A DNA stretch of 64,000 nucleotides, taken from Streptomyces griseoloalbus (GTDB lineage Bacteria; Actinomycetota; Actinomycetes; Streptomycetales; Streptomycetaceae). This document shows, piece by piece, positions 9,262 through 17,810 of this stretch. The DNA is taken from NCBI GenBank assembly GCA_014650015.1, contig BMUD01000008.1:1-64000 (forward strand). Direction: 5' to 3'. Position 1 is the first letter of the stretch, and every line of letters starts with the position of its first letter. The notes beneath the pieces are model-generated. The model worked only from the letters and a program-made list of their open reading frames with translations. It had not been told where the DNA came from and ran no database searches. Made by a program: the position numbers and the translations under genes.

Positions 9262-9262
9262 G

Positions 9263-10057
9263 ATGTCCGGCGGCACATGGGAACGGTCGGCTCGCGCGGC
9301 GCTGGACACGGTCTTCGACCCGGAGCTGGACGAGCCGATCACCGACCTCGGCTTCGTACGCTCCGTGACGGTGACCCCCGACGGCGCGCTCACCGTCCGT
9401 CTCAGGCTTCCCACCTCGTTCTGTTCGCCGAACTTCGCGTATCTGATGGCCTCCGACGCCAAGGACGCGTTGACGGCACTGCCCTGGACCCGGGACGTCG
9501 TGGTGCTGCTCGACGACCACCACGACTCGGACCTGATCAATCGCGGGCTGGCCGCGGACGCGGGCTACCGCGGAACGTTCGGGGCGGAGGCGGAGAAGGA
9601 TCTCGAAGCACTCCGGCTGACGTTCCGCCGCAAGGCGCATTCCGCGGCGATGGAACGGGCCCTGACCCTCCTGCTCCGGGCAGACCCCGACCTCACCGAG
9701 GAGGACCTCCACGGCGTGGTGCTCGGTGACCTCCCCGACGCGGCGGCGTCCGGCGCGCTGCTGCGGCGGCGCGCGGCGCTGGGGCTCGGGGTGGCACCCT
9801 CCGACCCGGTCCTCGTGGACGAGGAGGGACGGCGCTACCCGCCGGGAGAGATCCCGCTCCGCTTGCGCTTCGCCCGTGCGGTCCGGGTGTCGATCGACGG
9901 CAACGCGCACTTCTGCCGGGGCCTGCTCCGCACCCGGTACCCGCAGTCCGCGGCCGACCAGTCCCCGCGGGCGGAGGACTTCGCGACGGCGGAGCAGCCC
10001 GTGCCCGCGGGGGAACTCCTGCACCTCACCGCTCCGCCGAAGGGATATGTCTCGTGA
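9263..10057 (+). CDS. DUF59/MIP18-type protein of monooxygenase accessory operons
   Basis: 264 residues. The first 90 or so form a DUF59 (PaaD/SufT-like) domain: VFDPELDEPITDLGFVRSVTV, then LRLPTSFCSPNFAYLMASDA with a conserved Cys. DUF59 proteins assist iron-sulfur or metal centre assembly. The remaining 170 residues match the extension seen in copies between the amidohydrolase and alcohol dehydrogenase of propane monooxygenase clusters; their role is unknown. The stop overlaps the GTG of the next gene (GTGA). Confidence 0.75.
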   Translation: MSGGTWERSARAALDTVFDPELDEPITDLGFVRSVTVTPDGALTVRLRLPTSFCSPNFAYLMASDAKDALTALPWTRDVVVLLDDHHDSDLINRGLAADAGYRGTFGAEAEKDLEALRLTFRRKAHSAAMERALTLLLRADPDLTEEDLHGVVLGDLPDAAASGALLRRRAALGLGVAPSDPVLVDEEGRRYPPGEIPLRLRFARAVRVSIDGNAHFCRGLLRTRYPQSAADQSPRAEDFATAEQPVPAGELLHLTAPPKGYVS

Positions 10058-11079
10058 AAGCAGTCCAGGTCGTGGGCTACGGCCAGAACCTCCGGATGGC
10101 CGAGGTCCCGGCTCCCGAGATCACCGGCCCGTACGACGTGATCGTCAGGATCGGCGGTGCCGGCGTGTGCCGCACCGACATCCACATCCTGGAGGGGCAG
10201 TGGGCGCAGAAGTCCGGGGTGGCACTGCCCTACACGATCGGTCACGAGAACGCCGGCTGGGTCCACGCGGTCGGCAGCGCCGTCACCAACGTCTCCGAGG
10301 GCGACAAGGTCATCGTGCACCCGCTGATCACCTGCGGACTGTGCCGGGCGTGCCGGGCAGGTGACGACGTGCACTGCGAGAACAGCCTCTTCCCCGGTAT
10401 CGATACGGCCGGCGGTTATGCCGAGTACCTGAAGACCTCCGCGCGCAGTGTCGTGCGGATCGACGACTCCCTCGAACCGGCCGATGTCGCGGCTCTCGCC
10501 GACGCGGGCCTGACGGCCTACCACGCGGCGGCCAAGGCCGCCCGCAAGCTGCGGCCGGGTGACCGCTGCGTCGTGATCGGCGCGGGCGGGCTGGGGCACA
10601 TCGGCGTACAGGTGCTCAAGGCCGTCACCGCCGCCGAGATCGTCGTCGTCGACCGCAACCCCGACGCGGTCGCCCTGGCCGTCTCCATCGGCGCCGACCA
10701 CGGTGTCGTCGCCGACGGCGGCCAGGTGGACCGGGTGCGCGAACTGTCCGGTGGGCACGGGGCGGAGGCGGTCATCGACTTCGTCGGTGAGGGCGGCTCC
10801 ACCAGGGACGGCGTCGGCATGCTGCGCCGGGCGGGCGACTACCACGTGGTCGGTTACGGCGAGAACATCGACGTCCCGACCATCGACATCATCTCCGCCG
10901 AGATCAACTTCATCGGCAACCTCGTCGGCTCCTACAACGACCTGTGTGAGCTGATGGTCCTCGCCGCGCAGGGCCGCGTGCGCCTGCACACCGCCCAGTA
11001 CCCCCTCGACCGGTTCCAGGACGCCCTGGACGATCTCGGGAGCGGCCGGATCCGGGGCCGGGCGATCCTCACCCCGTGA
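10054..11079 (+). CDS. zinc-dependent alcohol dehydrogenase
   Basis: 341-residue medium-chain dehydrogenase. The catalytic zinc ligands lie in GVCRTDIH and GHENAGWV. The structural zinc Cys cluster is CGLCRACRAGDDVHCEN, and the Rossmann motif is VIGAGGLGHIG. It starts at GTG 10054, inside the DUF59 stop. In propane and acetone pathways this gene oxidises the alcohol made by the monooxygenase (for example 2-propanol to acetone), so a short secondary alcohol is a reasonable guess. In related clusters a GroEL gene follows; here the sequence changes character within about 35 bases of the stop. Confidence 0.88.
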   Translation: MKAVQVVGYGQNLRMAEVPAPEITGPYDVIVRIGGAGVCRTDIHILEGQWAQKSGVALPYTIGHENAGWVHAVGSAVTNVSEGDKVIVHPLITCGLCRACRAGDDVHCENSLFPGIDTAGGYAEYLKTSARSVVRIDDSLEPADVAALADAGLTAYHAAAKAARKLRPGDRCVVIGAGGLGHIGVQVLKAVTAAEIVVVDRNPDAVALAVSIGADHGVVADGGQVDRVRELSGGHGAEAVIDFVGEGGSTRDGVGMLRRAGDYHVVGYGENIDVPTIDIISAEINFIGNLVGSYNDLCELMVLAAQGRVRLHTAQYPLDRFQDALDDLGSGRIRGRAILTP

Positions 11080-11340
11080 CCCCGCCCCCGAACGACGAAG
11101 GAAGTGCCCCTTGATGGAGGGCAGCCGCAATACGCCGGAAACGTGCCGTAGGCAGGCTGCGGTGGTGATCTGGAGCTCGCTGGCCCACCGGCAGGTAACC
11201 CGTTCGTGGGTTCCTCCGATGATTCGCGGCGGGGTGCCTGGATGGCTTCTTCCCTGGTCATGTGCTTGTGGTGTCTGTGATCGGCTCGGCTGCGTGTGCT
11301 CCGTACGGGTGAGCGGCCGGGATCATGCGGCGCATGCGAG

Positions 11341-11604
11341 TCGGTCACCCTACCCACGGGCGCCCGCAAGCAGAACGCGGTGCACGCCGAGTGCGGCAAG
11401 GCGGTGCTGGAGCGGCTGGAGAAGGCCGGCGGCCTGGCCAAGCTCTCGGAGGACCACGAGTTGGTCTCCGCCCACCACGGCGACAACTACGCGCCGCTGA
11501 TGCGGCGTCACTTCCGCAGCCACCGCAAGGTGCTGCTCGACCTGCCCGACACCTTGTCGATGGTCGCCACCTCCACCGACGACACAGTGCTCCAGGCTGT
11601 GTAA
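11341..11604 (+). pseudogene. Tn3-family transposase fragment
   Basis: The frame carries AVLERLEKAGGLAKLSEDHEL, then HGDNYAPLMRRHFRSHRKVLLDLPDTLSMVATSTDDTVLQAV and a stop. This matches an internal stretch of Tn3/Tn4811-type transposases (NYLPL, RSHR and ATSxDxxVLxA). The catalytic core is missing. The preceding 11080-11340 holds an apparent ribosome site and ATG at 11111 but no sensible protein, suggesting a junction left by transposition. Confidence 0.5.
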
Positions 11605-11822
11605 CGTCTTCGGGCCGGGGGCCGGTTTCCACCAACTGAAGATCGCCGGCTGACCGGCGAGTGTACGAGCCCGCGATCCGGCCATCCTCGGCACAGGCCA
11701 CCGCTTCTCGTGTGGTCCCCGTCCCGCCAGGGAATTCGACATGTACGCATCCGCACCAGGCGTGCTCTTGCGCATAGCCAGCGATGCAAAGCATGCCGAT
11801 CAAGGACCCGCGGGGGAGAGAA

Positions 11823-12803
11823 ATGCTGATCGAGAGGGCTTTCTGTACACGGGATTTCCTCGCGCCTGACAGGTTCTCCTATTGGCGCGAGCACATCTCC
11901 CAGACGCACATACCGATGGACGTCGGCGGTGACCGCACAGCGGACACCACGGTGTCGCAGCGCATCCTGGCGCTGGGAGCCGTACAGCTGTGGACAATGG
12001 AACACTCACCGATGACACTGCGGCGAACGCAGAAGCTGATCGAGCAGTCCGACCCCGAGCTCTACCACCTCTCGCTCAACCTGCGCGGGACGATGGGACT
12101 CTCCAGCTCCGGTCACGAGGCCGAATACGAACCGTACGACCTGGTTCTCCACGACACCTCACGGCCCCACCTCATACGGGCGACCACCAGCCACGGCGAG
12201 GACACCATTCTGGGAACAGGGCTGTTCATCCCCCGAAAACTGCTGCCACTGTCGGACAACGTGATCGACTCACTGATCATGCAGCGGTTATCGGCGCGGG
12301 AGGGTATCGGGGCGCTGCTCGCCCAGTTCCTCACCCAGGTGAACCGGGACTCCGGCTCCTACCGCCCCGACGACGGACCCCGACTGGGAACCGTAGCCAT
12401 CAACCTGCTCTCTGCGTTGTTCACCCACGCCCTCGACGTCAGCGGCTCCCTCCCCCCGGAAACCCACCGACAGGCCCTCGTACTGCGCATCCGAGCCTTC
12501 ATCCAGCAGCACCTGCACGACCCGCACCTGACTCCGCGCACCATCGCCTCCGCGCACCACATATCCACCAGCTACCTGCACCGTCTCTTCCAACATGAAG
12601 AGGAGACGATCGCAGCCTGGATACGCCACCAGCGCCTGGACCACGCCCGCCGCGACCTCGCCGACCCGGCTCAGCGCACCACACCCATCCACGCCATCGC
12701 CGCCCGCTGGGGCTTCCCACGCGCATCCGACTTCACCCGCGCTTTCCGCACCGCCTGCGGCATCCCACCCAAGGAGTACCGGCACCAGCACACCGTCGAG
12801 TAG
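11823..12803 (+). CDS. AraC-family regulator with a TTA codon
   Basis: 326 residues. An N-terminal AraC-binding-like domain (about 1-190, including LYHLSLNLRGTMGLSSSG) is followed by two HTH motifs: LTPRTIASAHHISTSYLHRLF and IHAIAARWGFPRASDFTRAFR, ending in the PKEYR signature. I chose ATG 11823 because GGGGGAG lies just ahead; in-frame ATGs at 11784 and 11793 lack a ribosome site. Codon 156 (12288-12290) is TTA, the rare leucine codon read by the bldA tRNA in Streptomyces, so translation is probably developmentally timed. The target is unknown; it is surrounded by mobile scraps. Confidence 0.85.
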   Translation: MLIERAFCTRDFLAPDRFSYWREHISQTHIPMDVGGDRTADTTVSQRILALGAVQLWTMEHSPMTLRRTQKLIEQSDPELYHLSLNLRGTMGLSSSGHEAEYEPYDLVLHDTSRPHLIRATTSHGEDTILGTGLFIPRKLLPLSDNVIDSLIMQRLSAREGIGALLAQFLTQVNRDSGSYRPDDGPRLGTVAINLLSALFTHALDVSGSLPPETHRQALVLRIRAFIQQHLHDPHLTPRTIASAHHISTSYLHRLFQHEEETIAAWIRHQRLDHARRDLADPAQRTTPIHAIAARWGFPRASDFTRAFRTACGIPPKEYRHQHTVE

Positions 12804-12903
12804 GCGCATCGCCAAGTAGGCGTGCACTCAGCGTTATCGCCCTCCCCGGGGGTGGCAGGCGACTCTGATGAAGGCAACTTTCACGGGGAAACGGAGAGCT
12901 TTC

Positions 12904-13434
12904 ATGCAGCGCAGGATCAATAACGCTCTGGTCGCGGGCGCGGTCGCGGGCACGATGGCTGTGAGCATTCTCGGCGCGGGTACGGCCACGGCCGCACCCG
13001 CCGGGACCGCCACGACCGAAGCCACGACCGGAGCGTCGTCCATCAGCAGGCCGTTCAAGCCGATCGAGTTGCGTCACGGAAAGTACCTGGGGCGGAGCTG
13101 CGGGAAGAAGTCGATCGCGGAAACCGACGGCCGGGGGAAGACAACCCTGAAGATGAACTTCTCGAGGACTGTGGAGACGGCGTTCTCGTCGGAGGCAGGA
13201 TTCACCGCCGGCAGTGTCAGCGGCAGCATCGGGTCCGAAGTGCGGAAGAGCTACACGGTGGAGATCGAGACGCGTTTCGAGGTTCCGAGGGGGAGGGTGG
13301 GCCATGTGAGGGCCTATCCCAAGTACAAGGTCTACAAGTACGACGCGTACCTCAAGATCGGCGGCTATATGGGCAAGGCAACCTTGAAAAAGCCGATCGG
13401 GATCTGCTTCGAGGAGTGGACGACGAAGGCGTAA
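12904..13434 (+). CDS. secreted protein of unknown function
   Basis: 176 residues from ATG 12904, which follows GGAGAG; an in-frame ATG at 12868 would add 12 residues. It begins MQRRINNALVAGAVAGTM, and a hydrophobic core ending GTATAAP gives a clear Sec signal peptide with AXA cleavage near residue 31. The mature part is basic, with two Cys (SCGKK, GICFEEW) and a serine/glycine-rich middle (AGSVSGSIGSEVRKSYTVE). No family is recognised. Placement as a single gene between an AraC regulator and integrase scraps says nothing about function. Confidence 0.7.
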   Translation: MQRRINNALVAGAVAGTMAVSILGAGTATAAPAGTATTEATTGASSISRPFKPIELRHGKYLGRSCGKKSIAETDGRGKTTLKMNFSRTVETAFSSEAGFTAGSVSGSIGSEVRKSYTVEIETRFEVPRGRVGHVRAYPKYKVYKYDAYLKIGGYMGKATLKKPIGICFEEWTTKA

Positions 13435-13666
13435 ACCTCGCCTTCTGGCGGTTACGCCCGGTGTGCCCTGTTCTCGGGGTGACGTCACCCGACGAGTAGC
13501 TGTCGGTAATCGGCGTTGCGATCCGTGACGTCCACACTTCCGGACGACTGGCGCAGTAAATGCCGGATTTACTGCGGCGGAGCCCCTACCCTGATCATCG
13601 CGAAGGATGCTCGTCGGCGAGCCTGCTCCGACCGGACCCGCCCGCCGGGGCGCGAAGCCGCCCCTC

Positions 13667-13807
13667 TTCCCCGTCACCGCGATCGACGACCCGGCCCTGC
13701 CGGAGGCCCTGGCCGAACTGGCGGCGGCCAGGGCCGACGAGATGGACGCCGACACCGTCAACCGGGAACTGTCCATCGCCCGCAAGGCAATCGGCTGGTG
13801 GCAAATC
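13667..13807 (+). pseudogene. tyrosine-recombinase (integrase) fragment
   Basis: The frame reads IDDPALPEALAEL, then ADTVNRELSIARKAIGWWQ. This resembles the SAM-like core-binding domain of Streptomyces integrases, where VNRxLSxxRxAIxWW recurs. Nothing catalytic follows. It is the only recognisable item in the 622 bases between the two secreted-protein genes, apart from the inverted repeat downstream. Confidence 0.4.
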
Positions 13808-13857
13808 GCTGCCCTCAACGCGGACACACGGGTACGACCCGATACGCGTCTTCACCT

Positions 13858-13930
13858 GAGAAGTGCTTCTTTCCACGGCACGGTCTGGACCCTCGACAAG
13901 TCCGATCGTTCCAGGTCAGGAGCACTTCTC
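13858..13930. repeat. 10-bp inverted repeat, possible IS remnant
   Basis: GAGAAGTGCT at 13858-13867 is answered by its exact reverse complement AGCACTTCTC at 13921-13930, 53 bases apart. Nothing between them codes for a recognisable protein. With the integrase scrap upstream, a leftover end of an insertion element is the likeliest origin. Confidence 0.45.
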
Positions 13931-14056
13931 GCGTTTGTGAGCAAGCTTCGGACAGGCTACCTCGTGAAAGTCCGATGCTTTATTGCAAGCGGCTGTCCAT
14001 GGCGCCAGCCGGGTGACGTCCTGTCCGGTCACGCCGACGTCCGACGCAACGGCCCG

Positions 14057-14506
14057 TCAGTCGTAATAGTCGGCGTAGGTGCCGGCCACGGCCGTGGTGA
14101 CGAGGTAGAACTCGGCGGTCCCGTCACTGCCGTCGACAAAGCCCCCGATGCTCCTGAACACCGCGCAGCCATCGGAGTTCAGTCGCACCGACCCGACGTA
14201 GTCGTCGGTGTTCTCCGAGTCCCACTCCCACAGCTCGTACCGGTCACCGGAGCCGAAGCTCGAGCCGATGCAACCCTGGAAGTCGCCGCCCGTCGAACGC
14301 GCCGCAGGTGTCTTGTAGTCACCGTTGCCGGTGGCGAAGAACGTGCCCCGGCCCACGAAGTCCCAGCCGGCGGCCGCGGCCCGTAACCCGGTGCGGTTCG
14401 CGCCCTCGTCGCCACTGGTGACGGCCGCCGCGGGGGCGGCGGACGCGCCTGCCAAGAGCATCGTGCCCAGGATGGCCGTCGCGGCACGTCGAGCCACTGT
14501 TCCCAT
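14057..14506 (-). CDS. small secreted protein
   Basis: 149 residues from ATG 14506 with AAGGAG upstream. The signal peptide MGTVARRAATAILGTMLLAG continues to APAAAVTSG. The mature protein is acidic and rich in Gly, Ser, Asp and Tyr, with one Cys pair (FQGCIGSS and SDGCAVF). Phrases such as GDRYELWEWDSENTDDYVGSV suggest a beta-sandwich, but no known family is recognised. It is divergent from the membrane-protein gene at 14723. Confidence 0.65.
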   Translation of the reverse strand: MGTVARRAATAILGTMLLAGASAAPAAAVTSGDEGANRTGLRAAAAGWDFVGRGTFFATGNGDYKTPAARSTGGDFQGCIGSSFGSGDRYELWEWDSENTDDYVGSVRLNSDGCAVFRSIGGFVDGSDGTAEFYLVTTAVAGTYADYYD

Positions 14507-14722
14507 GTTCACTCCTTGTCCGTTCGTCCCTTCGAGGGTGGTCGAGCCCTCGTTGAACAGCAGCCTGCCGCTTCCCGGCCCTCGCGTCCTTACCGAGGAG
14601 TGCACGGATATTTGACGTTCCGTACACATCCGGCGTGACGGACCAGGTCTCAACTGCCCTGGACGGCTGTCACGGCTCTACGCTTGGCTCCTCATGCGCC
14701 CACATCGCAGCTGGGAGGTTCG

Positions 14723-15168
14723 TTGTCCACCACGCCACCCTCTCCGAGCGACAGCCCCACCCCTCCGCCTGCTCAGCCGCCCCACCCGCAGGCGCTGCGG
14801 CCGCCGGTGTGGTGCCGGGTGCAGACCTTGTTCCAGGGGACGAGCCAAACGGGCAAGGTGGCCATCATGGGGTGTGTCTTCACGCTTGCGAGTGCCGTGG
14901 TAGCGGGCGTGTGCGCCATTGTCGTCGCGCTCGTCCCTGCCGTCTGGAACGAGAACAAAGACGACGGGCACTCCGGCTCGTCCGCGTCGATTCCCCCAGC
15001 GGTGTCGACAACGCACCCTGAGCGGTCTTCGGCAGCGTCATCTGCGTCGCGGTCGTCCCAGGAGCCCAAGGTCAGCATTACCTCGTGGACCGAGACTTCC
15101 TCAACATCGTCGACGTGAAGGTGCCCCAGGACGACTGGTCGCCGCTGGGTGAGATGGCGGTCCACTAA
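14723..15168 (+). pseudogene. small membrane protein, probable frameshift near its end
   Basis: TTG at 14723 follows GGGAGG. The product starts with a Pro/Ser-rich cytoplasmic stretch, then one transmembrane helix (GKVAIMGCVFTLASAVVAG, continuing VCAIVVALVPAV), then a Ser/Thr-rich tail that stops at 15118. In another frame the same stretch reads GQHYLVDRDFLNIVDVKVPQ, then DDWSPLGEMAVH, ending at 15166-15168 just before a strong terminator. That text looks far more protein-like than the Ser/Thr tail. The gene therefore probably suffered an indel between 15021 and 15090. Function is unknown. Confidence 0.45.
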
Positions 15169-15195
15169 GGCTGACGCACCTGCGTGTCGTCGCGG

Positions 15196-15229
15196 AACGG
15201 CGGTGGGCGTGAGGTCGCCCACCGCCGTT
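15196..15229. terminator. hairpin terminator, 14-bp perfect stem
   Basis: Arms AACGGCGGTGGGCG and CGCCCACCGCCGTT enclose a 6-base loop. It lies between the converging membrane-protein gene and MerR-like gene and can serve both directions. No U-tract follows, as is usual for actinomycete terminators. Confidence 0.8.
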
Positions 15230-15363
15230 CGACGGCCCGGGACGGGTTCAGGTCTGCTGTGCGGTCTTCCAGGAGCGGTCATGCGGCTCGGGAGCGTCGG
15301 TGAAGGAGATGTGGCGGCGGTGGCCGGGGCGTACAGGGACCGCGCGCTCCCCCGTGTCCGTGA

Positions 15364-15714
15364 TCAGCTCGAACCGGGACTGGAACTGCCGGACCCTTCC
15401 TTCGCGGCGCGGCGGTACTCGGCGTTGATGCGCTGAGCTTCCTCGAGCTGGTCCTCGAGGATGACGATGCGGCACGCGGCCTCGATCGGGGTTCCCCTGT
15501 CGACGAGCTCGCGGGCGCGAGCGGCGATCCGTAGTTGGTAGCGGGAGTACCGGCGATGTCCGCCCTCCGAGCGCAGCGGAGTGATCAGCCGAGCCTCGCC
15601 GATGGCTCGGAGGAAACCAGGGGTGGTGCCGAGCATTTCGGCGGCCCGGCCCATGGTGTAGGCGGGGTAGTCGTCGTCGTCCAGACGATCACTGAGCGGA
15701 GTATCTGCTGCCAT
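15364..15714 (-). CDS. MerR-like HTH regulator
   Basis: 116 residues from ATG 15714, after GAGGTG. The winged helix is DYPAYTMGRAAEMLGTTPGFL, then RAIGEARLITPLRSEGGHRRYSRYQL. It continues with a short coiled dimerisation helix (ACRIVILEDQLEEAQRINAEYRRAA). This compact form, with no effector domain, is common in Streptomyces as a small DNA-binding protein. The target is unknown. A 32-bp perfect palindrome lies 26 bases upstream of its start. Confidence 0.8.
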   Translation of the reverse strand: MAADTPLSDRLDDDDYPAYTMGRAAEMLGTTPGFLRAIGEARLITPLRSEGGHRRYSRYQLRIAARARELVDRGTPIEAACRIVILEDQLEEAQRINAEYRRAAKEGSGSSSPGSS

Positions 15715-15739
15715 GTCACCTCTTTGTGCAACGCGTCGA

Positions 15740-15771
15740 GGGGCCCTGGTGCCGTACGGCACCAGGGCCCC
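15740..15771. promoter_or_regulatory. 32-bp perfect palindrome upstream of the MerR-like gene
   Basis: GGGGCCCTGGTGCCGT is followed immediately by its exact reverse complement, with no spacer. At 26 bases from the MerR-like start it could be an operator, a leader hairpin or a terminator of upstream transcription. The rest of 15715-16298 holds no gene I can support. Confidence 0.6.
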
Positions 15772-16049
15772 GAAGGAAATTCAACACCATCTGTCGGCCC
15801 TCATGCTGTGCCGACCTTCTGTTTCCGTCACCCGGCCCGGCGAGGGGAGGGGTGCGGGGATCGCGGCTGCGTGACCGGGGACCACCATCCATTCCGGGGT
15901 CTTGCGGTACCCGGACCGAGAGCTTCCCGGGCCGGGCGATCCTGATGGCGTCTGCTCCTCCGTTCTTCCTCTGAACCAACCACTTGCTGGACGGGTACTG
16001 CGGTACTGCTCGGTGATGCTGTTGGCGACCCCTCGACCTGCGGGCCACC

Positions 16050-16116
16050 CAGTGCGGCTCTCAGCCCCGTCACCGTTTCGAGAACGCCTTGGCTTCGGAG
16101 CTCCAGAGCCGCACTG
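16050..16116. repeat. 12-bp inverted repeat in gene-free stretch
   Basis: CAGTGCGGCTCT at 16050-16061 and its exact complement AGAGCCGCACTG at 16105-16116 enclose 43 bases. It lies in the 584-base gap between the MerR-like gene and the cluster terminator. It could be an insertion-element relic or a long hairpin. Confidence 0.4.
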
Positions 16117-16298
16117 ACCTGCGAACTTCAGCTACTTCCGCCCGCCAGTTCGTGTCTGCCGGGCCTTGCTTGACCGTGTCGACAAGAACAACGTTAACCA
16201 TGTCAGGGCTCGATGTCTACTCTGGCAAAAGTAGATTTTGGCGTTCAGGGGACGCAGGCATCCTGCGGCCCGCGATACCGGTGAGGCGGCGGTACAAC

Positions 16299-16338
16299 GG
16301 TGAGGGCCCTGCCGACGCGTGTCGGCAGGGCCCTCACC
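16299..16338. terminator. strong hairpin terminator at the left end of the gene cluster
   Basis: 18-bp perfect stem (GGTGAGGGCCCTGCCGAC and its complement) with a 4-base loop GCGT, 50 bases after the stop of the last minus-strand cluster gene. It marks the left border of the biosynthetic operon. Confidence 0.88.
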
Positions 16339-16388
16339 GGGTCTCTGATGGCGGTTTCCGCCTGTTCTGACGCGCCTCGGGGGGCGCG

Positions 16389-17810
16389 TCAGGGGTTCAG
16401 GTTGGTCATCACGTGCTTCAGGCGGGTGTAGTCCTCCATGCTGTAGCTGGACAGGTCGCTGCCGTAGCCGGAGTGCTTGGTGCCGCCGTGGGGCATCTCG
16501 GCGGCCAGGGGGATGTGGGCGTTGATCCAGACGCAGCCGGCCTCCAGGTGCCTGGCCAGGCGCATGGAGCGGGGGTGGTCCCGGGTCCAGACGCTGGCGG
16601 CCAGGGCGTAGTCGACGCCGTTGGCCAGCGCCAGGGCCTCCTCTTCACAGGAGAAGGGCTGGACGGTGAGGACCGGGCCGAAGACCTCGCGCTGTACGAT
16701 CTCGTCGTCCTGGCGCACGCCGGCGACGACGGTCGGCGCGTAGAACCAGCCCTCGTCGCCGACGCGGTGGCCCCCGGTGAGGACGCGGGCGTGACCGGGA
16801 AGACGGTCGATGAAGCCGCCGACCCGCTGAAGCTGGGTCTCGCTGTTGAGCGGGCCGCAGAAGGCGGAGGTGTCCGACGGCGGACCGACCCGCGTGCCCT
16901 CGGCCTCCTTCACCAGGGCGGCGAGCAGGTCGTCGTGCACGTCCTCGTGGACCAGCACACGGGTCGCGGCGATGCAGTCCTGGCCCGCGTTGAAGAACGC
17001 GGCCTGGGCGATGCCCTCGGCGGTGGCCGCGAGATCGGCGTCCGGGAAGACCAGGGCGGGCGCCTTGCCGCCCAGTTCGAGGTGGACGCGCTTGAGGCCG
17101 GCCGCGGCGGTGGCGGCCACCTCCATCCCCGTCCGCACCGACCCGGTGACGGCCACCATGTCCACGTCCGGGTGGCCGACCAGGGCGCGTCCGGTGTCGC
17201 GGTCGCCGCAGACGACGTTGAACACGCCGGACGGCAGGACGCGCGCGGCCAGCTCCGCCAGGAGGACGGTGCTGCGCGGAGTGGTCTCGGCGGGCTTGAG
17301 GACCACCGTGTTGCCGGCGGCCAGGGCCGGTGCCACCTTCCACACCGCCATCATCAGCGGATAGTTCCAGGGCGTGACCTGGCCGATCACACCGAGTGGC
17401 TCCCGGCGCAGCATGGACGTGAAGTCCGGCGAGTACTCCCCGGCCGCCTTGCCCTGCAACGAGCGGGCGGCGCCGGCGAAGAAGCGGAGCTGGTCGACGG
17501 CGGGGACCAGCTCCTCCTCGAGCGTGGTGGCACGCGGCTTGCCGGTGTCCGCGCACTCGGCGTCCACCAGGGCGTCGGCGTGGGCCTCCACCGCGTCGGC
17601 CAGGCGCAGCAGCGCCGCCTGGCGTCCGCCCGGGGTGGTGTCGCGCCAGCCGGGGAACGCGGCGCGGGCCGCGCGGACGGCCTCGTCGACGTCGGCGGCC
17701 CCGGCGCGGGCGGACGCACCGGAGACGGTTCCGGTGCAGGGGTCGATCAGATCGAGGGTGGAGCCGTCGGCCGCCGGGACCGAGGCCCCCGCGATCACGT
17801 TCTGGATCAT
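16389..17810 (-). CDS. aldehyde dehydrogenase (aminobutyraldehyde/betaine-aldehyde type)
   Basis: 473-residue NAD(P)-dependent aldehyde dehydrogenase. The NAD-binding signature is VTGSVRTGMEV, the catalytic Glu is in LELGGKAP and the catalytic Cys is in NAGQDC. The PWNYPLMMAVWK region is normal. ATG 17810 overlaps the stop of the hydroxylase gene (ATGA), so it is translated as the last member of the long minus-strand operon. It would oxidise an aldehyde to an acid, perhaps on the side chain or sugar. Homologues act on omega-amino aldehydes; the cluster substrate is unknown. Confidence 0.85.
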   Translation of the reverse strand: MIQNVIAGASVPAADGSTLDLIDPCTGTVSGASARAGAADVDEAVRAARAAFPGWRDTTPGGRQAALLRLADAVEAHADALVDAECADTGKPRATTLEEELVPAVDQLRFFAGAARSLQGKAAGEYSPDFTSMLRREPLGVIGQVTPWNYPLMMAVWKVAPALAAGNTVVLKPAETTPRSTVLLAELAARVLPSGVFNVVCGDRDTGRALVGHPDVDMVAVTGSVRTGMEVAATAAAGLKRVHLELGGKAPALVFPDADLAATAEGIAQAAFFNAGQDCIAATRVLVHEDVHDDLLAALVKEAEGTRVGPPSDTSAFCGPLNSETQLQRVGGFIDRLPGHARVLTGGHRVGDEGWFYAPTVVAGVRQDDEIVQREVFGPVLTVQPFSCEEEALALANGVDYALAASVWTRDHPRSMRLARHLEAGCVWINAHIPLAAEMPHGGTKHSGYGSDLSSYSMEDYTRLKHVMTNLNP

